From: Cliona cf. orientalis
Taxonomy: Eukaryota; Porifera; Demospongiae; Clionaida; Clionaidae
Assembly: GCA_963930775.1 (NCBI GenBank)
Contig: OZ005692.1
Span: forward strand, 6,868,135-6,932,134
Length of the DNA: 64,000 nt
Reading direction: 5' to 3'
The position numbers and the translations under genes are program-made. Of this stretch, positions 9,701 to 21,398 are shown piece by piece (position 1 is the first letter of the stretch; each line of letters begins with the position of its first letter). A model generated the notes under the pieces. It ran no database searches. It was given only the letters and a program-made list of their open reading frames with translations, and had not been told where the DNA came from.

Positions 9701-12700
9701 AACTCCAAACGACCTTCAGTGGCATTTCTACCACCGACCAACCTGAGGTCTCCATCGTGGCAGCCTAGTCAAATAATAATACAATAATATTCCTTGGAAT
9801 AAGTAATCTACACACTAATGCAAATTGTGCATGTGTATGCTATTTCTATAGGGTATAATATATATTTTATGACTTGATATGATTTTGTGAATGCAATGCC
9901 ATGCATGATATTATGGTTTCAATGTGATATTGATGACTCACGTGCTGTGCATGTGACACCGGCATCTTGATCATGGATGCAGTTGTGCATTCCAATGTTA
10001 TTTTGAGGACAATCAAATATATTTGATTCATTTCCAAAACACTGAACTTGATCTAGCAGAATAGGTCCAGATCCTTGACCATATGTAGCACCACGCTGTC
10101 CAGAAGCATCTGTAGATGATCAAAAGTGTATGCAGTATATCATGATCAGTCATTCTGGTGCTTGATGGTGCCACAGACTAATCATGATGAAGGCATTACA
10201 ATAATATGGGCAACCAATTATTGGGTACTCAATAGGAATGGCCAAAATGTTTAAGTAACTTAATGATATGGTATTATGCTGTACATGCGTAAATAATTTT
10301 GTGTGTTTAGTGCCTAAACATAATATTTTATTCTTCCATAAATTACCTTCATTGCTGTAGCCAAGATGCAAACATGCAACACTGGCATCCAGACTGTTCC
10401 ATGTGTCATCACAGACAGTGCCCCACTGGTTGTTGTTACAGACCTCCACTCTTCCTTGACTGGATGATGACCCACTTCCAGCAAGTCGTATGGCTCCATT
10501 AGTGCAACCTATCATATAGAGATTGAAGCAATTAATGCAAAACTACCTCAATGTACTATAACTAACCTGTGTCAGTTGTCATGCATCTGACTGCCACATC
10601 ATTTTCATGGCCACAGTTATGATTTCGGTCAAACATGCAGTCAATGATTCCATCTTCATCGCCACGACACACCACATTGTTTCCTACAATAGGACCATCT
10701 CCACTGCCAAAGAAATCAGTAGCAACAAGTGGAGCAGCTCCTGAATGCATGTACATAGATCAGATACAAATGGAGTCAATAAAAGGTATCAACTGAAGGT
10801 TGCCATGCAACAATAATTAATAAGGGATTGTGGTGGACATTATGACTCGTATACTTTATATATACCTGTCCTAGCATAGCCAAGCTGACCACAGACGACT
10901 CCAGCCTCATTTTGACCCCAAGAACCACTGCAGATTGTGCCCCACTGGTTAAAGAAGCAGACCTCCAAGCGTCCCTCCAGAGGGTTGCTGCCTCCAACAA
11001 GCCTCACATCTCCAGTGACACAAATAACATCTGCCATAGTAGTGAGACCATTCAGTAATCCCAGCATCATTATGACAACAATTATTATAACACACCTGGT
11101 CCAGGGATAAACAGGGGGGCACAAATAACACCAGCATCCTCACTGTGGGCACAGTTATGAGTTCCAATAGCTCTTCCGGGACAGTCAATCAGACGACTCT
11201 GTCTTCCATTACAGCGAAGATCATCTAACACGATAGGACCACTTCCCTGACCATAACCAGCACGGAGAATAGGTGTGGGAGCTGAACAAATCAATGCATG
11301 GTTGTATACATGTTATACATCAGAGGACCTATAGTATAAATTCTCACCCCATGGAGAGAATCCCAGCTGCCTACAGATAACTGCAGCATCATTTCCATCA
11401 AAGAAATCGTCACACACTGTACCCCATTGACCATTGTAGCACAGTTCTACTCTTCCTTCATATGGAGTGCTGCCGTTAACAAGACGAATGTTTCCTTGCT
11501 CCGCGGCCGTGCAAACTGATGTGGATTATGTCACTAGTTAAACAATCGAGTAGTAAGAGGAATAAGGTTAGATTACCTGGTGAATACCCTGAACAGCGTA
11601 CTGAAACATCGTTCAAGTGTGTACAAGTGGTTGTGTTTTGAACTGAACCAAGAGGAGTGTTTGAGGTGCAAGTGAACAGTGATGCTTCTGTCCCTGCACA
11701 GGTCAGATCACTCATCCAAATGGGACCACTGCCTCCACCAAATCGAGCATTTCCGAAGTATTCAGACTCTGCATTACCATACAGTCATGTATAATAATCA
11801 GAGCTGCTACATTGTATCTAAACTGGCCAAGGCCGAAAGCTAAGAGAATTAAGTTACTCACCAAAAGGTTCTCCAGAGTATCCGGCTTGGCGACATGCTG
11901 ACCTAGCATCATTCATATCAAAACCACGGTCACAAACTGTTCCCCACTGGTTGTTATAACAGACTTCCAGACGTCCTTCATTGACATCAGGACCAGCCAC
12001 AAATCGCACCGCTTGCTCAGTACAAGCTGTCAATATACAGTAGTAGTATTAAATGCTTTCACAAACATATGTGTACAAAGTAATGAATCAACCCCTCCCC
12101 AGTATATATAACAACTTGCTATTCAGGGTTTATTTCAGGATTTTGCTCCAGGGGGGGGCAAATGCTTAGCGCCCAAATATTAGGGGGGGGGGGGCAAGTG
12201 GAAAGAATCAGCATAGTGCGTGCATAAGCACGCCCATCTAGGGGGGTCTGGGGGCATGCTCCACCAGGAAATTTTTTAATTTTACGATCCCTGAGATTGC
12301 TTCTGGTAGCTCTAGCATAATATAATATGATGATGATGACAAAAACCTTTTAGCTACCATTTCGTTATATTATGCAGCTACATCTCTCTCTCTCTCTTTC
12401 TCTCTAGTAATAATAATATTGTGGTACCATGGTATGTTTTCTAGGGGGGGCAACCAAGTTTCCAGGGGGGGGGGCGAAAGCCCCCCCTTGCCCCCCCCCC
12501 CCCCTGAAATAAACCCTGCTATTGGATGCATTATCACCCATCAATACACACAAGTTCAGTGAACTCACGTGTGCTTATTGGCTGGCAGACCACTCCAGCA
12601 TCCCTGGTGTGTGGGCAGCTGCTTGAGGCAGGAGGATTAGAAGCACAGTCAACCAGCCTCCTCTCAAAACCATCACAGACAACATTGTCAAGGAAGACAC

Positions 12701-15700
12701 CACCAGAGCCTTGGCCAAATGCAGCACCTATTCGTGCTACAGCTCCTGAAGTAGAATGAGCAACAAATTGAACATAATTTAACTGGAAGTAGGAATGCCA
12801 ATTATTTGTGAGTATCAATGTCGCCATAGTAGTACATGATACCTAGGAATCATCATATATTCACTGCATATTAGTCATGTCCATATTACGCACTTGTGAT
12901 GATCAATACTTAGCAGTTTCTTACAGTTTGTTTACCAGTAGAGGAGAATCCAAGCTGGCTGCAAGCTACACTAGCCTCTTCAACTCCCCAAAGATCATCA
13001 CATACAGTGCCCCATGTGCCATTGATGCAGACCTCTACACGTCCTTCCAAAAAGGTTGAACCACCCACTAGTCTTATTTCTCCATCAGTGCAATCTGTAT
13101 GTTTATGGCAATCAATTCTGTCTTACACATATTTATCTCAAAACATGAGCTTACTGAATACGGGCAGACACCTGGTACCGACATCCTTATCATGACCACA
13201 GTTGGAGGTGCCCAGTGGATTAGCTTGACAGTCGATCAGATTATTCTCTGTTCCAAGACAAACAACATTGTCAAGCCAGACTGGTTTGCCCGAACCATCA
13301 CCAAAGTGGGCCTGAGTTGGTGTGCTAGCACCTGCAATGAGAAAGGAATTTGAGTAGCATCTATTCTACACATGCCAGTTTCTTTCACTTACCTGCGTAG
13401 CCCAATCCCAGTTGTCTGCAGACTACTGCACTGTTTGGTCTGGCAAAGAAGTCCTGACAAACAGTGCCCCAGATATTGTTATGGCAGATCTCCACTCGAC
13501 CTTCATATCTGTTGTTGCCATCAACAAGCCTCAGTTCTCCTTCAGTGCAATTCTCTGCCAGTAAAAATAATAATTTGACATGGATTTATACCTTTAATGA
13601 TCATAGCCGTACCAAATTCTGAGAAGCAAATGACTCCAGCGTCTGAATTATGTGCACAGTTGTGATTGACTCCTAGTGGAGTTGCAAATGTGCAATTATC
13701 CAGCGAGGTGCTGTCCAGACTACACTGAGGAATATTAACCCACACCCTTCCTGTACCTGGACCAAACACTGCAGCTGCACGCAACGCAGTAGCGCCTGTA
13801 AGAGCAATTATAATGAAGGGTGTAATGATAGCTTGGCAAGGATCAATAGAGTACGAGTTCAGTCTATAATATTATTGAATGTCATATAAAGTTGTACCAG
13901 CTAAATGCACAGAGTGCATTAGGATGTTTCATCCAACGAAGAATGTACTATTACCGGTATAAGGACACCCTTAACAATTAGGGACCAGTAAGATAAAGTG
14001 ATTTTCCCAAGGCCAGATAGGAATTGACTTTGTATATAATTCTAAACCAATATGCTACTGATTGCACTTGCTAATGCAGCATAATAATTTATCTCACCTT
14101 CAATTGGATATCCAAATTGCCTACAAATAACTTGGGCATCAATGGTGTCCCATTGAGATCCACACACAGTACCAAACACTCTTCGATAGCAGAACTCCAC
14201 ACGACCTTCATTGGGACCAGACCCACCTGCCAGTCTCACTTCTCCATCAACCTCACAGTTAGCTGTAATAATTATGTTGGCCATGCACATAGAAACAAAA
14301 TGTAGTTAGGCCACTTCAACTGCTATTGTTGTTTCACGGGCCCGACCGACCCTCTAATTTGCAGATTTGAAAAGAAAATAAAAATGACGTAAATGCTTAA
14401 GTGCGCATGCGCAATGGCATCGATGAATGCTTGGCCCAGTGTATCTATTAAACAAGGTGGATCGCCAGTCGTTTCTCATAAGATTGTTAAGTGCAAGTAG
14501 ACAGATACAATTGGGGCGATCGTAGAGAGGGTGGATCCGAGTTTGAGCCACAAGAAATCAGCAACTTTAATTGCCTATTTTTTTTCAAACCGACCTACCG
14601 ACCCTGAACTTTTGTCTGGTATGCCCGTGAAACAACTATTGCAGTTGAAGTGGCCTTATTTTAATATTAAAGGAAGACATGCAAAATTAAGAATACCATG
14701 TCCCATCTACGAAACATTGAACATATGCATGTATATTATATTATAGTGCCTTACGGACAACACATCGAAGACCGACATCTCGTGAGTGAGGACAGTTGTG
14801 TGTTCCAATTCCATTATGGCGACAGTTAATCAACCGAGTTTCATTTCCAATGCATCTTGTCTCATCAATGAGAATAGGTCCAGTAGCCACACCAAACCCA
14901 GCAAGAGTGGCATTCAGAATAACAGCAGCATCTGCATACAATTGAGATGAATATATACAGTAAATATAGGAGAAGCATGTCAGCTACATGTATTTTATCA
15001 TCCACTCTTGTTGGTATTGAAAACATTTAACCAGTTTTCCGCATGAATTATTATTGTATGTGGATGCTTATTACCCCGCGCGCATGCGCAAGGGGTAAAG
15101 CAATCGGTTTGTCCGTCTGTCGTTGTTGTTGTCGGCACGAAAATCGCCAGATCTCGAGTTCTAGGCGTCTGTGCGTGCTATAAGCACATCCAATCGATAG
15201 ATATCGATGAAAAACTGATTTTTACGGGCTTCGAATTGCTCAAAAAGGCTTACTAGTGCTACAAATCGTGCATTTTCTGTTCAGCATGCCTGTGGTTTAT
15301 CGACCACACCCACTCTTTTAGCATGCTGATGCGACTGCGCATGCTCAAGCTCAGTGTTGGAAAGGGTCGTCAGGCCATGAAACAGTTCTGCTGCAGAGTG
15401 TTGCAGTACTACGCTACAGTGGCTACAGAGCGCGCGGGGTATGTGCTCTACAGAGCTCTAGTTACATCCTTGTGATTTTGGCTTCCACTGGCACTTAGCC
15501 ACCGATAGCTATAGGAGATCAAGCTGCTGCATTGATGCATTGAAATGTGGCAGGGTACCCTGGATGGGGTGTCTGCCTGGGACTCTATAGCTCAGTATGC
15601 TATACCACATCAGTAAACCAGAAACGTTTCGTAATACAAGATATATGAAATTGTATAAATCTAGCCTGAGGTACACACTTCACTTTCAATGTTTGTAACT

Positions 15701-18700
15701 CACCAAAATCAATAAATCCCAGCTGGCGGCAGGCTACATTAGCATCAGCTAATCCCCACTGATCACGACAAACAGTGCCCCACACACCACCATAACAGAA
15801 CTCTAAACGACCTTCATTGGGGAATCTTCCTCCAACCATCCTGAGGTCTCCATCATGGCACACTGCATTTTTATGAAGATTGGTAAGATAATTATAATTG
15901 CATAGTGATCTGTAACAATTAGCAAACATTAACCTGTAGTGCAAGTGACACTGGCATCTTCAAAATGGGAACAGCGATGTTGTCCAATAGGATTTCGAGG
16001 ACAATTCAATATGCTGGTCTCATTTCCAGTACAGCGAACTTGATCCAGCAAAATAGGTCCAGTTCCTTGTCCATATGCAGCTGATCTTTGAGCAGTTGCA
16101 CCTTACATTATTATTGATATATAATCATGACAGCATAATAATTATTATAATAATGACATTATAGTGATAGGAATTTTTTGTACCTTCAGTGCTGTAGCCA
16201 AGTTCCAGACAAGCAACATTAGCATCCACACTATCCCATGCGTTGTCACAGACAGTGCCCCACTGGTTGTTGTTACAGACCTCCACTCTTCCTTGGGATG
16301 AAGATGATCCACTTCCAATAAGCCTTGTGGCTCCATTAGTGCAGTCTATTATAATAGTGAAACCAGCTCAGCTCATGATAACATAACTATAAAGCACAAT
16401 AATAGATCATACATGAGCATGCGACCATTACGTAGGCATGCATGATTACACAGTATTTTACATGTTTATATGGACAGTCGCAGTATTCATGTGTTCGTCT
16501 GCCCAAGGGTTGGTATGATTTTAAATCAGAATCTATACCATTAGCCCCTTTGTTCCCAATGCTTCCCACGTATGCCATCATGACAAAAGTTGAAAGTAGT
16601 AACCAGAAGTCTACACATATCTGACTATGATCACCTTCATGGAGGGTGGACTGGTCAAATAGTGAGAATATCACATGTATATCAGCAACGTTTTTTGTAG
16701 AATAGCTAAAAATTTAATACTATTATTGTAGTTGTATTTGAGATTTCATTGTTGCTCTACCATACTCTAGATACACGTGTGGCTTAAGTTACCTGTATTG
16801 GTAGCTGTACACCTGAGTGCCAGATCATCTTCATGAATACATCCATGTGTGGTATTGACCAGGCAGCCCATGAGTTCATTCTCAGTACCACTGCATGCAA
16901 CATTGGCAACAATGGGACCATCTCCTGTCCCAAACGTTGTGTTAGCAACAAGAGCACTAGCACCTGCAAAAGTTGACATGTTAGACTTAGTCTATTAGAT
17001 TATATGCATATTTGTAGCACACATACTTCCGGCAAAACCCAGCTGTCCACAAGCCACTTGAGCCACCTGTGAGGTCATGTTGCTACTGCAGATTGTGCCC
17101 CACTGGTTGAAGTAGCACATTTCAAGACGTCCCTCAAGCGGATTGCTACCTCCAACCAGCCTCACATCTCCAGTGACACAGATCACATCTGAAGAGCAGA
17201 TTAGGTAACATTTATCATACAGGATAACAATTCCATGGTACCTATAGTTCAGTCCTATACCTGGTCCTGGTGTGTAGGCAGGTACACATATAACACCAGC
17301 ATCCTCACTGTGGGCACAGTTGTGGCTTCCTAGCCTGGCACGACAATCAATCAATCGATTTTCAGTTGAGGTGCATTGTACATCGTCAATCACAATAGGC
17401 AAGCCAGTTCCTTGACCAAAGCCTGCTCTATCAACATTAGTTGCAGCTGCATTAAAACATGTTCCTTCAATACCTTCACTTGCCTTCATCATAATATTAT
17501 TAAAATTAACTGGGTCTTATATTTCTCTCTCTCTCTGTACTTCAATCCTCAATAGTCACCAAGAGCGTAAACGCTCTTCTGATAGTGCATGCAATAATTT
17601 GGATTGTGAAAATTGTTATTGAAGGATGTACATATACTAGGAGAGGATAGTGAATAAGCTGATTGCTATATAGCCTACTTAAGATCTTACCCCATGGAGA
17701 GAATCCAAGCTGTCTGCAAGCAACTCCAGCATCAAGTCCACCCCAGCTGTCATCACAAACAGTTCCCCACCGTTCATTGTAGCACATTTCAACTCTTCCT
17801 TCATACGGAGTCGTACCATTGGCAAGTCGAAGGTTACCTTGCTCCGCAGATGTGCAAACTACAAAAACGCAGTATTGATTAGATACAATAACACATGTAG
17901 TGCAACATCCTCTAGCTTGACCCTATCTATGCATGTGATACCAGAAGCCCATACTAGATGATATTATGTAAGCCCTAAGTATGAGAGTAGGTGATTACCT
18001 GTTGCCAAGCCCTGACATCTCACGGCAGCATCATCTGCATGTCTGCATGATAAGGGAACAGAACCAATAGGTGAGGTGGAAGAGCAGCTGAATAGGGATA
18101 GTTGTGTTGTTCCACAAGTGAGACCACTCATCCAGATTGGACCAGTCCCTTCACCAAATGCAGCATTAGCCAAGACTGCCGATGCTATACACCAACAGCT
18201 CAAGATGAAATCAGTGATACTAGAGTTGGCAATGTGCATACCTGAACCAAATCCAGCCTGACGACAAGCCACATTACCATCAGTCAGATCCCACCCCATG
18301 TCACACACTGAGCCCCACTGGTTTTGGTTACAGACCTCTACACGGCCTTCGCTGTCACGAGCTCCAGCCACCAGTCGAATGTCACCTTGGGTGCACGCTG
18401 CATGTCATTCATGAATTAAATTATTGATGCATGTAGTGAGGTCAACATGTATTTTTCATACGTGAAATTGCAGGCTGGCAAACCGCTCCAGCATCTTCAG
18501 AGTGAAGGCAGTTGTGAGCGGCAAGGGGGTTGGAGGCACAGTCAATCAGTCTCAGTTCATTACCATCACACACCACATTGTCAAGGAATATGTCTCCAAC
18601 ACCTTGCCCAAATGCAGCACTCCCCCGGGCCTGTGCTCCTGCATAATTATCGGGTAATACACATTGAAAAAATTTAATGGCATTGTAACTCTAATTTCCT

Positions 18701-20493
18701 GTTTGTCAATACAAACGAATACCACAAAGCAACATTGTACCCATTAGAGAAAATCCCAATTGTCTGCACGCAACGGCAGCATCTTGCCCACTCCAAAAAT
18801 CATGACACACTGTGCCCCATGTTCCATTGAAACAGACTTCCACACGTCCTTCAAGCTCATTTCTTCCATTAACCAGCCTGATGTCTCCATCAGTACAGTC
18901 TGAATGTGTTTAAAAATGCCAGCATACTTGATTGCATGCTTACAGAACTCATGCATGTATGATTAATACATGGCATTGCAAGAAGATTAAGAACACTAAT
19001 ACATGAAGAGTGTATGCTGTGGCTTACAGAATTCCGGTATGCATCTCACACCAACGTCCTCATCGTGACCACAGTTGTGTATACCAAAGCCTCGACTTCT
19101 ACAGTTTACTAGTCTGGCTTCAGTTCCTGTGCATGCAACATCATCCAGCCAGATCTGTCCAGTTCCTTGACCAAAGAAAGCCCGGGTGGGTGTGCTAGCT
19201 CCTGCAGTTAAAGGGTAAACACTAGGGTTTCAGCTAGCAAAGTGGAAGCGCGATATTATATAATATTATATATTGAGTGGGCGTTTATAGCGTATAAAGT
19301 TCCCTCTGGAAGTACATGTACTGTTCCTTCTTAGTTGAATTCTTCCACATTGCTTTAGGGCTAAAGCTAAGGTTTTTTTGGGGGGGGGGGGGGGGGGGGG
19401 AGAGGGCGGTCCACTGGATGATACCTGAATATCATGTATACTGCAGCATTAAGTTAAACATAAGTGATGCCCTATCCTTTAAGAAGTAGAATCATAATGC
19501 CTCAGGTACCATACTACTGCTACCTCACCATAAAAGTACAAATGCAGTGCTCCGACCTTATATGGACCATGCATTTCACAAGAGCAATTTAAATGAGATT
19601 CAGTGCTCAAATTCACACTCTGCACGATGGATGCATGACCAGATCATGTTCCTTTACATTGTTATTAGCTATATTACTTAAGAGTAAAATTATAATTTAT
19701 ACTGACATTATCCTGCACAGGTTAAAGCATATGTTGTCAGAATGAGATCTCGAAATCTAGGCATCTGAGCAACTCATTAGCCAATTGGTTGAAATCATCA
19801 AAAAATGAGGCTAAAATTAACTATAATATTATGCTAGAATCCTTTGGCAATGCTCATGAACATTGCAAACACTTTATTTTTATTGAGTGCACTCCTATTA
19901 ACTCTACCAACTGCATGCTGGCCACATGCTTTCTGCTCACATGCACAGATTTCATTGCTTCCCAGCTCTGAAAGAGAAAATATTTACTATTATTATCATG
20001 TTAGCTAGTATTTGCGTAAGTGATGTAACAAGTATCCAGACCATCCCATATTTTGCAACCTTGAAAAACATGGGAGGGCCTGGATCAGATACAAGGCTAC
20101 TTTCATGCTGTGCTGTCCTGAATCATGCACCTATAGCTAGTAATAGCCTTGATCTCTTCCAATCAGAAACTGTTATACGCAATAATGAATGTAATATTAC
20201 CAGCATAAGCAAATCCGAGCTGCCTGCAAACCACTGCACTGTCCAGTCTACTGAAACCGTCATCACAGACAGTGCCCCACACGTTGTTATGGCAGACTTC
20301 TACTCGACCTTCATACTGGTTGGCACCATTTGCCAAACGAACATCTCCTTCAGTGCAGCTCTGACCTGTCAATTAATTGCAGATTAATGAATTTGATCAC
20401 AAATTAAAGTTCATACTTACACTGTACTGAGCTAAGAAAGCCAGCTAGTATGACAACCACAACTACAGTGCAGCTACAATCATGGTATGCCAT
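6595..20493 (-). CDS. giant SRCR-domain type I membrane receptor (15 SRCR, 2 Ig, FN3-like, TM)
   Basis: Read as complement(join) of 36 exons. Exon 1 is 20421-20493. Exons 2-30 are 20201-20365, 19028-19201, 18741-18899, 18462-18638, 18242-18397, 17999-18184, 17691-17858, 17261-17446, 17027-17188, 16793-16963, 16184-16345, 15934-16101, 15704-15862, 14755-14931, 14098-14262, 13613-13795, 13393-13554, 13155-13331, 12936-13094, 12569-12745, 11862-12026, 11577-11768, 11348-11515, 11096-11281, 10866-11030, 10567-10740, 10347-10508, 9942-10109, 9606-9764. Exons 31-36 are 8750-9544, 8504-8670, 8048-8406, 7738-7858, 7528-7676, 6595-6799. The total is 2267 codons including TAA. Each SRCR domain is split over two exons: the first half carries [22 protein letters not shown], the second FGxGxGPI..C..HNCxHxEDAGVxC. 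All these introns are phase 1. SRCR receptors bind proteins, microbes or matrix at the surface; the ligand here is unknown. The least certain border is exon 17, where a donor at 13592 would also keep frame. Confidence 0.85.
7173..7515. mobile_element. 343-bp foldback MITE, 5-bp target duplication, next to a splice donor
   Basis: The ends CATAGGCGGCGGAA and TTCCGCTGCCTATG are inverted repeats, with C/G-rich inner arms. CTCAT flanks both sides (7168-7172, 7516-7520). The element sits in the last intron of the SRCR gene, seven bases past the donor GTAAGTA of the transmembrane exon. Confidence 0.85.
7528..7676 (-). other. transmembrane-helix exon of the SRCR gene
   Basis: After [14 protein letters not shown] comes a hydrophobic run ([20 protein letters not shown]) and then cysteines and basic residues ([15 protein letters not shown]), a clear stop-transfer signal. 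It fixes the topology: SRCR, Ig and FN3 parts outside, tail in the cytosol. Confidence 0.9.
8048..8670 (-). other. FN3-like region plus a Cys-containing juxtamembrane region
   Basis: Exon 32 (8504-8670) begins with a Pro-rich start (PPVLPPEIT) and exon 33 (8048-8406) continues with [14 protein letters not shown], which together resemble one fibronectin type III fold. The remainder of exon 33 and exon 34 (7738-7858) contain several cysteines (EICSDW, SSCDGN, IPCFIG, WVCSDD, KMCIDDW) and match no domain I know. Confidence 0.5.
8750..9365 (-). other. two Ig-like domains in one exon
   Basis: The first has Cys in VTCVA, a Trp (IVWLD) and Cys in GQLSCNARN. The second has [16 protein letters not shown] and the closing [12 protein letters not shown]. 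The spacing and the Y-x-C motif fit I-set Ig domains. Both share a large exon with the second half of SRCR15. Confidence 0.85.
9365..13554 (-). other. SRCR block B (domains 9-15)
   Basis: Fourteen exons encode the second set of seven SRCR domains. The last half-domain is fused, without an intron, to the Ig domains in exon 31 (8750-9544). Block B is more compact than block A because block A introns hold more inserted elements. Confidence 0.85.
12124..12518. mobile_element. 395-bp foldback MITE with a 5-bp target duplication
   Basis: The ends CAGGGTTTATTTCAGG and CCTGAAATAAACCCTG are perfect inverted repeats. CTATT flanks both sides (12119-12123, 12519-12523). Inner arms are G/C homopolymers and there is a (CT)n run near 12383. 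It lies in the intron between SRCR10 and SRCR11. Confidence 0.9.
13613..14262 (-). other. SRCR8, the unpaired domain between the two blocks
   Basis: Two exons encode an SRCR domain whose first half reads [28 protein letters not shown] and whose second half has [13 protein letters not shown]. It has no partner eight places away. It either was the eighth member of the ancestral block, with its twin lost, or joined separately. Confidence 0.7.
14309..14655. mobile_element. 347-bp MITE, Harbinger-like (TTA target duplication)
   Basis: Inverted ends of about 33 bp (left GGCCACTTCAACTGC..., right ...GCAGTTGAAGTGGCC, continuing to gtttcacgggc and its complement) are flanked by TTA on both sides (14306-14308, 14656-14658). 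A 3-bp TTA duplication is typical of PIF/Harbinger elements. It lies in the intron between SRCR7 and SRCR8. Confidence 0.8.
15069..15468 (-). repeat. dispersed repeat with GCGCATGCGC ends, copy B
   Basis: This is an inverted copy of 4996-5330, inside the intron between the two halves of SRCR7. It keeps ttaccccgcgcgcatgcgca on the left and gcgcgcggggtatgtgctc on the right. Shared blocks run through the whole element with few changes. Confidence 0.85.
19380..19400 (+). repeat. poly-G tract (21 bp)
   Basis: A run of 21 G follows a T run, inside the intron between the two halves of SRCR1. Confidence 0.9.
19741..19800 (-). repeat. relic of the GCGCATGCGC-end repeat family
   Basis: The segment gagatctcgaaatctaggca followed by tctgagcaactc matches, in reverse, the gagtcgctcagatgcctagatc block of copy A near 5550. 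Only this short part is recognisable, in the first large intron of the SRCR gene. Confidence 0.4.
20421..20493 (-). other. signal-peptide exon of the SRCR gene
   Basis: ATG at 20493-20491 starts a short basic-free leader followed by [17 protein letters not shown], a typical signal-peptide core. The exon ends CAGT|gtaagt and leaves phase 1, which joins the first SRCR exon as TGT (Cys). This decides the start of the protein. Confidence 0.8.
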
Positions 20494-21310
20494 AGCTTCT
20501 TATTTTACAAAAATGACAACTCTATACTGATCATGCCTTAGATATGTAGGTGATAATTTCATTCATAGCCGCCCCACAGCAGCATGCAAGTAAATCATGA
20601 ATCCATTTTTCAACAAGAAAAGCATCATTTTTAGTGTGACTCTCACATGTTCACAAGTCACATGTACTTTAATATTATCATCAATTTTTTGTACTAGCTA
20701 GCTTTGCAAATAATGTTATAAAATAAACCATCACTAGATCCTTTAGTGAATTTCCTTTAGCTACTGTTTCCAGCAAAATAATAGCTACAGTTGTATGATT
20801 GATGAAGGTTATAGCTACACAATTTCTATCATTTCTTGTGTGTGAGAATTCCACCAAGGTATTATAATAAACATGTAGCTAGCTACGTGACCATGATGCA
20901 GCTTGCTTCTTAGTGGGTGGTTCTTATCAGTGATGATAATATTATTCATAGTGTTGCCATTAGCTACTGTGATCATGTGCAACTTAAACTTTGCTACTGA
21001 CCATAATAGGACATAATTCTGATCCTTAAACTCTCTAAACACCTTCAGATATCTATAATCATAGAAACCATGATGGGCGAGGTACTATGGCTACATGTGC
21101 ATGTGCTCATCAACCATATACACATGCACACATGCATAGGTCCCAAGTTTATCAACACCAAATGCTGGTCGTCTAGCTGTATAGCTACCCATATCATTGA
21201 TCATGCATAAATGATTAAAGTGGTAAATATATCAGAATAGCCACGTAAAATGGGAAAATTGTGTTCTGATGATTAGGATAACTGCCATATTTTGTTTCAT
21301 CTGCTCTAAA

Positions 21311-21398
21311 TTAAGTGTAAAAGCCCATGTATATTATTTATTAAAATAGCTACTAGCTACTAGCTATTTTAATAATATACATGGGCTTTTACACTTAA
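21311..21398. repeat. 88-bp near-perfect palindrome
   Basis: The left arm ttaagtgtaaaagcccatgt... (21311-21338) is matched base for base by the right arm (21371-21398). The inner parts aaaatagcta pair as well, with a 4-base bulge and a loop of tagctac-type repeats. No target duplication is evident. Confidence 0.9.

Larger units (their letters stand above)
14755..20365 (-). other. SRCR block A (domains 1-7)
   Basis: Fourteen exons make seven SRCR domains. In order, each resembles the domain eight places later in the array: 1 with 9 (second halves both start GASTPT), 2 with 10 (FLDNVVCDG), 3 with 11 (GPIWMS), 4 with 12 (CT.AEQGN and RQLGFSPWG), 5 with 13 ([17 protein letters not shown]), 6 with 14 ([20 protein letters not shown]), 7 with 15 (CHDGDLR and GTVCRD). 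This is direct evidence for block duplication. Confidence 0.85.
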
